NCBI GenBank assembly: GCA_012735335.1
Contig: JAAYHO010000184.1
Location: 1 to 14,893, forward strand
Direction: 5' to 3'
DNA: 14,893 nt
Source of the DNA: Gammaproteobacteria bacterium
GTDB lineage: Bacteria > Pseudomonadota > Gammaproteobacteria > Pseudomonadales > Pseudomonadaceae
How positions within the stretch are numbered: position 1 is the first letter of the stretch; every line of letters starts with the position of its first letter. A program made the translations under genes and the position numbers. Of this stretch, positions 1-7,384 are shown piece by piece. The notes beneath the pieces are model-generated. The model did no database searches. It was not told the origin of the DNA and was given only the letters and a program-made list of their open reading frames with translations.

Positions 1-1352
1 GGCGACGCGAAGCCGAGGCCAACCTGCTGCACCTGTCCCGCCATGATCAGCTTACCGGGCTGCCTAACCGCAGCCTGCTGCTGGAACAGCTGGGCCGGGT
101 GCTGGTGGATGCCCAGCGCCGCCAGCGCCGCCAGCGCAACGTGGCAGTGCTCTGTTGCGGATTGGATGACTTCAAGGAAATAAACGAGAAGTTCAGCTAT
201 CAGGCCGGTGACCGGCTGCTGATCATGGTCGCCGAGCGGCTGCAGTCGCACAGCGGTCGACTGACCAGCGTCGCCCGTCTCAGCGGAGACCAGTTCGCAC
301 TGCTTGTCACCGACGTGCAGGAGCCCTATGAAGTCGCCGAACTGGCCCAACAGCTGCTCAACGACCTCAACCAGCCCATTCCGCTGGATGCCGGCAGCGT
401 TTCGCTGCGGGCCACCATCGGCATTACCCTGTTTCCGGATGACGGCATGGACCCGGGCAAACTGCTGCAGAAGGCCGAGCAGACCATGATGCTGGCCAAG
501 ACCCGCTCGCGTAACCGCTACCAGTTCTATATCGCCAGCGTCGACAGCGAAATGCGCATGCGCCGCGAGCTGGCCTCCGGTCTGCATGATGCCCTGCTGA
601 ACAACGAGTTCCACCTGGTGTATCAGCCGCAGATCGATCTCAACAGCCAACAGGTGATCGGTGTGGAAGCGCTGCTGCGCTGGCACCACCCGGAGCGGGG
701 CATGGTGCCGCCAGATCTGTTCATTCCGCTGGCCGAACAGAGCGGCGCCATCATCGCCATCGGTGAATGGGTGCTGGATCAGGCCTGCCGCCAGTTACGC
801 GAGTGGCAGCAGAATGGCATGCCCGGGCTGCGCATGTCGGTGAACCTGTCCACTGTGCAGCTGCACCACCCGGACCTGTGCGCCATGGTTACCCGCACTC
901 TGGACCGCCATGATCTGGCGCGCCACGACCTGGATCTGGAAGTGACTGAAACCGGTCTGATGGAGGATATCCAGGCCGCTGCCCGCCACCTGAAGGAGCT
1001 GAAAGCCACCGGCGTGCGGATTGCCCTGGACGACTTCGGTACCGGATATTCGTCGCTGAGCTATCTGCGCGGCCTGCCGCTGAACAAGATCAAGATCGAC
1101 AAGAGCTTTATCGGCGACCTGCTGGTGGATGAGGATGACCGCAATATCGTGCGCATCATCATCCAGCTGGGCCACAACCTGAACATGCAGGTGATTGCCG
1201 AAGGCGTTGAGCGCGCCGAACAGGAAGAATACCTGCGCGATGAGGGCTGTCATATCGGTCAGGGCTACTTCTACAGCCGTCCGCTGGCTGCACCCGCACT
1301 ATGGGTATGGATGCGCAACTACCAACAGGAAGCCAGCTCAGGAAACCCATAG
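1..1352 (+). CDS. GGDEF-EAL protein, probable c-di-GMP phosphodiesterase (5' truncated)
   Basis: The gene is cut by the left window edge. The reading frame is open from base 3, so the true start lies outside. Visible residues (numbered from base 3) begin with the typical opening of a GGDEF domain, HDQLTGLPNR (14-23). The signature itself (residues 94-98, bases 282-296) reads SGDQF instead of GGDEF, and no RxxD inhibitory site precedes it, so cyclase activity is probably lost. The C-terminal EAL domain looks intact: EALLRW (E222), the Asn of SVNLS, EVTET, DDFGTGYSSL (from base 1029), KIKIDK, AEGVE and the Gln of GQGYFYSRP. By family knowledge this domain hydrolyses cyclic di-GMP to pGpG. Degenerate GGDEF domains often act as GTP- or partner-sensing modules. 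Sensor or membrane domains, if any, are upstream. The gene ends in TAG and overlaps the convergent GIDE gene by 15 bases. Confidence 0.93.
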   Translation, partial: RREAEANLLHLSRHDQLTGLPNRSLLLEQLGRVLVDAQRRQRRQRNVAVLCCGLDDFKEINEKFSYQAGDRLLIMVAERLQSHSGRLTSVARLSGDQFALLVTDVQEPYEVAELAQQLLNDLNQPIPLDAGSVSLRATIGITLFPDDGMDPGKLLQKAEQTMMLAKTRSRNRYQFYIASVDSEMRMRRELASGLHDALLNNEFHLVYQPQIDLNSQQVIGVEALLRWHHPERGMVPPDLFIPLAEQSGAIIAIGEWVLDQACRQLREWQQNGMPGLRMSVNLSTVQLHHPDLCAMVTRTLDRHDLARHDLDLEVTETGLMEDIQAAARHLKELKATGVRIALDDFGTGYSSLSYLRGLPLNKIKIDKSFIGDLLVDEDDRNIVRIIIQLGHNLNMQVIAEGVERAEQEEYLRDEGCHIGQGYFYSRPLAAPALWVWMRNYQQEASSGNP

Positions 1353-2267
1353 GGCCAGCCACAGCCAGCCTGCCACGCTACCGCTGAACAGCATGCCCAG
1401 CAGGCTCCAGATCGACTGTCGGCGCAGCCGCCGACTGAGCTGTTCTTCATGATGATCCGACAGCAGGAATGGTATGCCTCGATACGGCGGCTTGCTCAGG
1501 CTGTGCACTACCGGCTGGAGGGTGACATCCCGGGCCTGCCGCCGGGCCTCACTGGCGGCAGCGGCCTGCACCTGCTGCCATTCAAGCTGATCCAGCTGGC
1601 CATCGCCATTGCGGTCAAAGCGCGCCAGCAGCGTCGGGTAGTCTGCCTTCCAGTCACTGATGATCTGCCGGGCGATGCGCCTCTTGTCCGGCACCGCATG
1701 GCTGCCTCCGCGACTCTCGAACCAGCCCAGTGCATACAGCAGATCCTCCTGCTGCAGATACTCCTCGGTATAGCGGTAACGTCGCCCCAGCAATGAACCC
1801 AGCAGACGGGTCTGCTTGCTCGGCGCCAGCGGCCAGCGCCGCTTGCCCTCCCAGCGCCTGCGCGAACGCGGATGGATCTCCGCACCCTTGGGCATTATCC
1901 AGCATTCACCGGTAGCATCACGCAGCACAAAGGGCCGATCGGACTGCCCGCGCTCGACCACCTGCCAGCGCCGGTTGCGGCCATCGCCGCGGTATTCCTC
2001 GACGGTAAAGCGGTACCACAGACAGGTCTGCCCCGCCAGCGGCGACAGCAATGGCTGGTGCCCACCGGCATCCGCCCAGCCGTTGAGTTCCACCAGACCC
2101 TGCGCCGCCGAGCGGATCAGCGAGGTTGGCGTATCCTCCACCCAGCGCGCCCGGCGCAGGCGGCTGAAGGTGCGGTAGAGCAGCCACAGGGCCAGCAGCG
2201 AGGTGGCAGCCAGGGCAATGCCGTAATAGTGGTTGGGCAGCATCAGGCCGCCGGGCAGTTCAATCAT
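1338..2267 (-). CDS. GIDE-domain membrane protein with EF-hand
   Basis: This 309-residue protein has a hydrophobic segment near residues 13-32, a soluble middle part and a second hydrophobic segment at about 286-307, suggesting two membrane passes. The central part (about 50-180, with GLVELNGWA, SPLAGQTCLWYRFTVEEY and a later TEEYLQQEDLLYALG) resembles the GIDE domain found in mitochondrial MUL1-type proteins. Bacterial members are often labelled E3 ubiquitin ligase family, but no RING domain is visible, so ligase activity should not be assumed. Residues 218-229 form a canonical EF-hand loop, DRNGDGQLDQLE, with D/N/D/D/E at positions 1, 3, 5, 9 and 12, implying calcium binding. The ATG overlaps the lemA stop as ATGA, so the two genes are probably translationally coupled. 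An internal Met at residue 9 is an alternative start. Function is unknown; a membrane-stress or envelope role is inference only. Confidence 0.8.
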   Translation of the reverse strand: MIELPGGLMLPNHYYGIALAATSLLALWLLYRTFSRLRRARWVEDTPTSLIRSAAQGLVELNGWADAGGHQPLLSPLAGQTCLWYRFTVEEYRGDGRNRRWQVVERGQSDRPFVLRDATGECWIMPKGAEIHPRSRRRWEGKRRWPLAPSKQTRLLGSLLGRRYRYTEEYLQQEDLLYALGWFESRGGSHAVPDKRRIARQIISDWKADYPTLLARFDRNGDGQLDQLEWQQVQAAAASEARRQARDVTLQPVVHSLSKPPYRGIPFLLSDHHEEQLSRRLRRQSIWSLLGMLFSGSVAGWLWLALWVS

Positions 2268-2845
2268 GAAAACAGCTGGCGAAGATCCACGTCAGCCTTC
2301 TCCGCCTCGGAAAAGCGCAGCAGTTCAGCCGCCTGGAAGTTGAACATGCGGGCAATCAATACATCCGGAAACTGCTCGATACGCACGTTGTTGATATTCA
2401 CCGCCGCGTTATACAGCTCACGCCGATCGGCAATACCGTTTTCCAGACCGGAAATACGCTGCTGCAGGTGCTGAAATGAGGCATTGGCCTGCAACTGCGG
2501 GTAGTTCTCCGCCAGCGCGAACAACTGGCCCAGCCCGGTACGCAGGGCGGTCTCGGCCTGCCCCAGCATCTTCACATCGGAACGGTCCCGGGCCTGACTC
2601 ACCGCGTTGCGGGCACTGATCACCCGCTCCAGCGTGGCCTGTTCGTACTGCATGTACTGACGACAGGCCTCGACCAGCTTGGGCAGCTCCTCATGGCGCT
2701 GACGCAGCAATACATCGATATTCGACCAGGCCTGGGTCACCGCATGCTTGACCGCCACCAGCTGGTTATACAGGGTAATGGCGTACACCAGCAGCACCAC
2801 CACCCCGGCCCCGATTACCAACAAAATCACCTTGCCCCAGTCCAT
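2264..2845 (-). CDS. LemA family membrane protein
   Basis: The 193-residue product starts MDWGK, has one N-terminal membrane segment (about 5-24) and then a long helical body. Two family-typical blocks are visible: YNQLVAVKHAVTQAWSNID just after the membrane segment, and FPDVLIARMFNFQ followed by a FSEAEK block near the C-terminus. The start at 2845 is preferred because a perfect AAAGGAG lies 8 bases upstream. The frame stays open 28 codons further, but that extension is polar and has no ribosome site. LemA proteins are coiled-coil, probably periplasm-facing anchored proteins of unknown biochemical role. This family is unrelated to the sensor kinase GacS, which was once also named LemA in Pseudomonas. 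It is the first gene of a two-gene operon with the GIDE protein and is divergent from the efflux operon. Confidence 0.9.
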   Translation of the reverse strand: MDWGKVILLVIGAGVVVLLVYAITLYNQLVAVKHAVTQAWSNIDVLLRQRHEELPKLVEACRQYMQYEQATLERVISARNAVSQARDRSDVKMLGQAETALRTGLGQLFALAENYPQLQANASFQHLQQRISGLENGIADRRELYNAAVNINNVRIEQFPDVLIARMFNFQAAELLRFSEAEKADVDLRQLFS

Positions 2846-2991
2846 GCATTCCGCTCCTTTGTAGTCAGCGATTGAAAACGCTACATATCTGCTCTTTGTT
2901 TCAGTCCGGCGACCCGGTAATCTTCGCACATAATTTCAATATCTGTCGGTGGCAGGATTGCCATTCGCGACCCGATGCCAGGAATTCCGTC
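2846..2991. promoter_or_regulatory. Divergent intergenic region, LemA / RND operons
   Basis: These 146 bases must carry the 5' ends of both operons. A CATAAT hexamer at 2929-2934 resembles a -10 box for the efflux operon, but no good -35 box sits at the right distance. A 7-base inverted repeat, ATTGAAA (2871-2877) and TTTCAAT (2934-2940), could be chance. No clear operator palindrome is visible. For the efflux gene, AGGA at about 2980-2983 is a modest ribosome site before the ATG at 2992. Confidence 0.3.
2854..2860 (-). promoter_or_regulatory. Shine-Dalgarno of the LemA gene
   Basis: On the minus strand this reads AAAGGAG, 8 bases before the ATG at 2845. It fixes the start of the LemA protein and argues against the 28-codon upstream extension. 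Confidence 0.75.
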
Positions 2992-4098
2992 ATGCTGCGT
3001 AAACTTGTTCTGATGTTGGTCGTGTTCATACTCGCCGTGGCCGCCCTTGGCGCCTGGAAATTCTGGTCGATAAAACAGCAGATAGCCATCTTTACCGCGC
3101 CCAAGCCACCGATCCAGATCAGCGCCAGCCTGGCACAGCTGCAGGACTGGCAGACCCGTCTGCCGGCCATCGGCACCCTAACCGCCCGCCAGGGTGTGGA
3201 GCTGACCGCCGAGATCAGCGGTACCGTCGACCAGGTACTGTTCGAGTCCGGCCAGCAGGTCGAAGCCGGGCAACCTCTGCTGACCATGCACGACGAAGTC
3301 GAGCGCGCCAGTCTGGCCACCGCCGAGGCCCAGGTGGAACTGGCCCGGCTGGACTTCAACCGCCAGCAGAACCTGCTGCAGCGCCAGAGCATATCCCAGG
3401 CCCAGTTCGACCAGGCCAGCTCGACCCTGCGTCAGGCCCAGGCCCGGGTCGCCGAAGCCCGCGCCATTGTGCAGAAGAAGACCATCAGCGCACCCTTCAG
3501 CGGCCGCCTGGGTATCATCCAGGTCGATCCGGGTGACTACCTGTCCCCCGGTACGCTGATCGCCACCCTGCAGGATCTGTCCAGTCTGTACGTGGACTTC
3601 AGCCTGGCCGAGCAGCACTACCCGGCGCTCAGCACCGGCCAGCAGGTAAAGCTGACTGTGGCGGCCTTCCCCGAGCAGGGTTTCACCGGCCAGATCACCG
3701 CCATCAACCCCCGGGTCGAGGCCAGCTCCCGCACCCTGCTGGTACGGGCCGGCGTGAGCAATCCCGAGGAGCAGTTGCTGCCGGGCATGTTTGCCGAGCT
3801 CAACGTGCTGCTGCCGGACGTACAGCCCCGGGTAGTGGTGCCGGAAACCGCGATCAACTTCAGCCTGTACGGCCACTCGGTATACGTGGTGGTGCCGACC
3901 GACGATCAGGGCCAGGCGCAGGAGGACGGCGAGCAGGCGCTGCAGGTCAAGCGCCGCTTTGTCACCACCGGCGAACGCCGGGACGGTCAGGTCGTAGTGC
4001 TGGAGGGGCTGGAGGATGGCGATCAGGTGGTCAGCGCCGGGCAGCTGAAACTCAACGATGGCGCCGCAGTGGTCATCAACAACAGCAACCCGCTGTAA
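2992..4098 (+). CDS. RND efflux membrane fusion protein, MexH-like
   Basis: This periplasmic adaptor (368 residues) links an RND transporter to an outer-membrane channel. It has an uncleaved-looking N-terminal hydrophobic anchor (residues 4-24) and no lipobox. The lipoyl half-motif containing GTVDQVLFESGQQVEAGQPL (about 77-97) comes next. An alpha-hairpin follows at 105-162 (rich in Ala, Gln and Leu). Then comes the second lipoyl half SAPFSGRLGIIQVDPGDYL (166-184), a beta-barrel part (200-280) and a membrane-proximal domain to the end. The chosen ATG at 2992 begins directly with the anchor and has AGGA upstream. The frame is open 40 codons further, but that stretch does not look like a signal sequence. 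The stop lies 10 bases before the RND start, so the two genes form an operon. Resemblance to MexH is from memory of the sequence; the substrate is unknown. Confidence 0.92.
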   Translation: MLRKLVLMLVVFILAVAALGAWKFWSIKQQIAIFTAPKPPIQISASLAQLQDWQTRLPAIGTLTARQGVELTAEISGTVDQVLFESGQQVEAGQPLLTMHDEVERASLATAEAQVELARLDFNRQQNLLQRQSISQAQFDQASSTLRQAQARVAEARAIVQKKTISAPFSGRLGIIQVDPGDYLSPGTLIATLQDLSSLYVDFSLAEQHYPALSTGQQVKLTVAAFPEQGFTGQITAINPRVEASSRTLLVRAGVSNPEEQLLPGMFAELNVLLPDVQPRVVVPETAINFSLYGHSVYVVVPTDDQGQAQEDGEQALQVKRRFVTTGERRDGQVVVLEGLEDGDQVVSAGQLKLNDGAAVVINNSNPL

Positions 4099-4108
4099 GG
4101 CTGCGGAC

Positions 4109-7100
4109 ATGGCATTTACCGATATCTTCATCCGCCGTCCGGTGCTGGCAACAGTGATCAGCCTGCTGATCATCCTGCTCGGCATGCAGGCCTTCAACAG
4201 CCTGACCATCCGCCAGTATCCGGCCATGGAAAACGCCCTGATCACAGTCACCACCGCTTACCCCGGGGCCAACGCCGAGGTCATTCAGGGTTACATCACC
4301 CAGCCCATGCAGCAGAGTCTGGCCAGCGCCGAGGGGGTGGACTACATCAGCTCGGTGAGCCGCCAGAACTTCTCGGTGATCCAGATTCACGCCCGCCTCG
4401 GGGTGGATACCGACCGCTTGTTCACCGACGTCATGTCCAAGGCCGCCGAGGTGCGTAACCAGTTGCCAGCCGAAGCCATGGACCCGGTGATCAGCCGCCA
4501 GGCCGCCGATGCGACGGCGCTGATGTACATCAGTTTCTACAGCGACACCCTGAGCAACCCGCAGATCACCGACTACCTGTCGCGTATCGTCCAGCCACGC
4601 CTGGCTACCCTGCCGGGGATCGCCGATGCGGCCATCCTGGGTCGGCAGAACTTCGCCATGCGCCTGTGGCTCGACCCGGTGCGCATGGCTGCGCTGGGGG
4701 TCACCGCCAGCGACGTCAACCAGGCGGTGCGGCGCTACAACTTCCTCGCCGCAGCCGGGGAGACCAAGGGTGAATATGTGGTCACCAGTGTCAATGCCGA
4801 GACCGACCTGCAGGACCCGGAGCAGTTCGCCGCCATTCCGGTGCGTACCGATGGTGACAAGCGGGTACTGATCAGCGATATCGCCCGGGTCGAGATGGGT
4901 GCCGAGTCGCTGGACTCGATCAGTTTCTTCAACGGCATCCGCGCGGTGTATATCGGTGTCGAGGGCACCACCACCGCCAACCCGCTGGAGGTCATCGCCG
5001 AAGTACGCAAGGCGTTGCCGGATATCGAGGCTCAGCTGCCACCGGAACTGAAACTGTCCGTGGCCTATGACGCCACCCTGTTTATCCAGGCCTCGATCGA
5101 TGAGGTGATCAAGACCCTGGCCGAGGCCGTGGTCATCGTGATCGTGGTGGTCTTCCTGTTCCTCGGCTCGCTGCGCTCGGTGATCATTCCGGTGGTGACC
5201 ATTCCGCTGTCGATGATCGGCGTGCTGTTCTTCATGCAATTGATGGGCTACTCGATCAACCTGCTGACCCTGCTGGCACTGGTGCTGGCTATCGGGCTGG
5301 TGGTGGATGACGCCATCGTGGTGGTGGAGAACATCCACCGACATATCGAGGAGGGCAAACCGCCCTTCGAGGCCGCACTGCTCGGTGCGCGGGAAATTGC
5401 CATGCCGGTGGTGGCCATGACTGTCACCCTGGCGGCGGTCTATGCGCCGATCGGCTTTCTGCAGGGCATTACCGGCGCGCTGTTCAAGGAGTTTGCCTTT
5501 ACCCTGGCCGGCTCGGTGATCATCTCCGGGATTGTTGCCCTGACCCTGTCACCGATGATGTGTTCGCGCCTGCTGCGACCCAGGGAGTCCGCCGAAGGCG
5601 GCCTGGCTGCGCGGCTGGATCGGATATTCCATGCCCTGCAACTGCGCTACCAGCGTGCCCTGCACAACAGCATGAACACCCGCGGTGTGACCCTGACCTT
5701 CGGCGTGCTGGTACTGCTGCTGATCCCGGCGCTGCTGATGTTCACCCGCAGCGAGCTGGCACCGGAGGAAGATCAGAGCTTCATCTTCATGCTCACCAAC
5801 GCACCACAGACCGCCAACCTGGAGTACCTGACCCACTACACCGACGAGGTCAACCGGCGTCTGCAGGAGCTGGATGAATACGAAGGGCATTTCCATATCA
5901 ACGGGATCGACGGCGTTCACAGTGGTCTGGGCGGTTTTATTCTCAAACCCTGGGACCAGCGTGAGCGCAGCCAGAAGGAACTGCAGCCGATTGTGCAGCA
6001 GATCATGAACGAGGTGGCCGGACTGCAGATCTTCGCCATCAGCGTCCCGGCCCTGCCCGGCGCCAGCGAGGGACTGCCGCTGCAATTCGTGATCGGCAGC
6101 CCCGGCGACTACGAGACCCTGCTGCAGGTCACCGAACGGGTCGCCGAGCGCGCCCGTCAGAGCGGCAAGTTCGCAATCCTGAACGTGGATCTGGCCTTCG
6201 ACAAGCCGGAACTGGCGGTGGACATTTCCCGGGAGAAGGCCGCACAGATGAACGTGTCGATGGAGGATATCGGCATCACCCTGGCCTCGCTGCTGGGTGA
6301 AGGGGAAATCAACCGCTTCAGCATCGAGGGCCGCAGCTACAAGGTCATAGCCCAGGTCGAACGCGAGTACCGGGACAACGCCAGCTGGCTGGCCCAGTAC
6401 CATGTGCGCAATCGCGACGGCGAAATGATCCCGCTGGGCTCACTGATCAGCACCCGCGAGCAGACCCGACCGCGCCAGCTCAACCAGTTCCAGCAGCTCA
6501 ACGCAGCGCGCATCCAGGGCGTGCCCATCGTCGCCATGGGTGAGGCATTGAGCACCCTGGAGGAAATCGCCCGGGAAGAACTGCCCCAGGGCTTCAGCGT
6601 CGACTACGCCGGAGCCTCCCGTCAGTTCAAGCAGGAAGGCAGCGAGCTGTATATCACCTTCGTACTGGCGCTGGCGATGATTTACCTGGTACTGGCCGCC
6701 CAGTTCGAGAGCTTCCGCGATCCGCTGGTGATTCTGGTGACGGTGCCGCTGTCGATCTGCGGGGCGCTGATTCCGCTGTTCCTCGGCATTTCCAGCATGA
6801 ACATCTACACCCAGGTGGGACTGGTCACGCTGATCGGGGTGATCAGCAAGCACGGTATCCTGATCGTCGAGTTTGCCAACCAGCTGCGCCGTCAGCAGGG
6901 ACTGGAGATCCGCGAGGCGGTGGAACAGGCCGCCGCCATCCGCCTGCGCCCGGTACTGATGACCACCGCCGCCATGGTTTTCGCCATGCTGCCGCTGCTG
7001 ATTGCCGAGGGTGCCGGTGCGGTCAGCCGCTTCGATATCGGCGTGGTGATTGCCAGCGGTCTGACCGTGGGTACGCTGTTTACCCTGTTCGTCTTGCCGG

Positions 7101-7144
7101 CGGTATACGTGACCTTCAGCAGCCGGGACAAAGCCCGGCTCTGA
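4109..7144 (+). CDS. RND multidrug efflux transporter, MexI-like (HAE1)
   Basis: The 1011-residue protein begins MAFTDIFIRRPVLATVIS, the standard RND N-terminus, and has the usual length of about 1030 with twelve predicted membrane segments in two halves. The proton-relay residues are present: Asp400-Asp401 in GLVVDDAIVVVEN (TM4) and Lys914 in GVISKHGILIVEF (TM10). The porter-domain motifs and TM2-TM4 block (FIQASIDEVIKTL, NLLTLLALVLAIG) closely resemble P. aeruginosa MexI as I remember it. The start at 4109 lies 10 bases after the adaptor stop, with AAGG at 4097-4100 as ribosome site; a frame-internal upstream ATG at 4058 would overlap the adaptor by 41 bases and adds an atypical N-terminus. 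The pump would export drugs or small hydrophobic metabolites across the inner membrane using proton flux. No outer-membrane factor gene is near, so it would need a shared TolC/OprM-type channel. Confidence 0.95.
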   Translation: MAFTDIFIRRPVLATVISLLIILLGMQAFNSLTIRQYPAMENALITVTTAYPGANAEVIQGYITQPMQQSLASAEGVDYISSVSRQNFSVIQIHARLGVDTDRLFTDVMSKAAEVRNQLPAEAMDPVISRQAADATALMYISFYSDTLSNPQITDYLSRIVQPRLATLPGIADAAILGRQNFAMRLWLDPVRMAALGVTASDVNQAVRRYNFLAAAGETKGEYVVTSVNAETDLQDPEQFAAIPVRTDGDKRVLISDIARVEMGAESLDSISFFNGIRAVYIGVEGTTTANPLEVIAEVRKALPDIEAQLPPELKLSVAYDATLFIQASIDEVIKTLAEAVVIVIVVVFLFLGSLRSVIIPVVTIPLSMIGVLFFMQLMGYSINLLTLLALVLAIGLVVDDAIVVVENIHRHIEEGKPPFEAALLGAREIAMPVVAMTVTLAAVYAPIGFLQGITGALFKEFAFTLAGSVIISGIVALTLSPMMCSRLLRPRESAEGGLAARLDRIFHALQLRYQRALHNSMNTRGVTLTFGVLVLLLIPALLMFTRSELAPEEDQSFIFMLTNAPQTANLEYLTHYTDEVNRRLQELDEYEGHFHINGIDGVHSGLGGFILKPWDQRERSQKELQPIVQQIMNEVAGLQIFAISVPALPGASEGLPLQFVIGSPGDYETLLQVTERVAERARQSGKFAILNVDLAFDKPELAVDISREKAAQMNVSMEDIGITLASLLGEGEINRFSIEGRSYKVIAQVEREYRDNASWLAQYHVRNRDGEMIPLGSLISTREQTRPRQLNQFQQLNAARIQGVPIVAMGEALSTLEEIAREELPQGFSVDYAGASRQFKQEGSELYITFVLALAMIYLVLAAQFESFRDPLVILVTVPLSICGALIPLFLGISSMNIYTQVGLVTLIGVISKHGILIVEFANQLRRQQGLEIREAVEQAAAIRLRPVLMTTAAMVFAMLPLLIAEGAGAVSRFDIGVVIASGLTVGTLFTLFVLPAVYVTFSSRDKARL

Positions 7145-7161
7145 GGCGAAGAGCCAGCCGC

Positions 7162-7250
7162 CGTCATTGCGAGGAGCATAGCGACGCGGCAATCCACGGT
7201 ACTCGCAGACACCGCACGCACTGGATTGCCGCGCTTCGCTCGCAATGACG
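7162..7250. repeat. Composite palindromic element, copy 1
   Basis: This inverted-repeat element starts 17 bases after the RND stop codon. The left arm (7162-7196, 35 bp) and the right arm (7222-7250, 29 bp, reverse complement) share the outer CGTCATTGCGAG and the inner GGCAATCCA but differ between them, so the arms are of two types. The 25-base centre ends like that of the copies near 14500. It is non-coding and could form a large cruciform or RNA hairpin after the efflux mRNA. REP/MITE-like repeats starting GTCATTGCGAG are widespread in bacterial genomes as I recall. Confidence 0.85.
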
Positions 7251-7280
7251 AAGGTGGGAGCGCACGACGGTACTACCCTG

Positions 7281-7316
7281 CTCCTCGCAATGACAGGGAA
7301 AGGGGCTCGCAATGAT
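7281..7316. repeat. Decayed fragments of the palindromic element
   Basis: CTCCTCGCAATGAC (7281-7294) matches the end of a 35-bp arm, and GCTCGCAATGATGA (7305-7318) is close to the end of a 29-bp arm. They look like remnants of one or two further elements next to copy 1. The bridge between copy 1 and these fragments shares GGTGGGAG, GGTAC and CCTGCTCC, in the same order, with the reverse complement of the bridge between the two copies at 14580-14631. Confidence 0.55.
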
Positions 7317-7324
7317 GAGGGATA

Positions 7325-7346
7325 CTCGTCATGCGTGGATGACGAG
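7325..7346. other. Hairpin distal to rpoS
   Basis: CTCGTCAT (7325-7332) and ATGACGAG (7339-7346) form a perfect 8-bp stem with a 6-base loop. It lies four bases from the next hairpin (7351-7374), so convergent transcripts from the RND operon and rpoS meet a double hairpin here. Confidence 0.55.
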
Positions 7347-7350
7347 CGAT

Positions 7351-7374
7351 GCCGCCACCCCGCTGGGTGGCGGC
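7351..7374 (-). terminator. Probable rpoS transcription terminator
   Basis: GCCGCCACCC (7351-7360), loop CGCT, and GGGTGGCGGC (7365-7374) make a perfect 10-bp GC-rich stem ending 10 bases after the rpoS stop. The minus-strand sequence beyond it lacks a T-run, so intrinsic termination is not certain. It may act in both directions or as a 3'-end stabiliser. Confidence 0.6.
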
Positions 7375-7384
7375 AGGTGGTTGT

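Noticed and set aside
1338..2267. Ubiquitin E3 ligase function for the GIDE protein
   Set aside because: The family label comes from mitochondrial relatives; no RING or other Cys/His zinc-binding cluster is present in this protein.
2872..2991. Forty-codon N-terminal extension of the membrane fusion protein
   Set aside because: The extension is polar, Cys/His-containing and unlike RND adaptor N-termini; the ATG at 2992 opens directly into the membrane anchor with a ribosome site.
3178..4254. Long minus-strand ORF opposite the membrane fusion protein
   Set aside because: Shadow frame of the adaptor gene; composition and lack of any family motif argue against a real protein.
4076..5344. Long minus-strand ORF opposite the RND transporter
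   Set aside because: It is antisense to a clearly real gene, rich in His/Gln/Asp from complementary codons, and has no recognisable domain.
7145..7384. An rsmZ-like small RNA downstream of rpoS
   Set aside because: The region is explained by palindromic repeats and two hairpins; the multiple GGA-loop stems expected of rsmZ are not seen on either strand.
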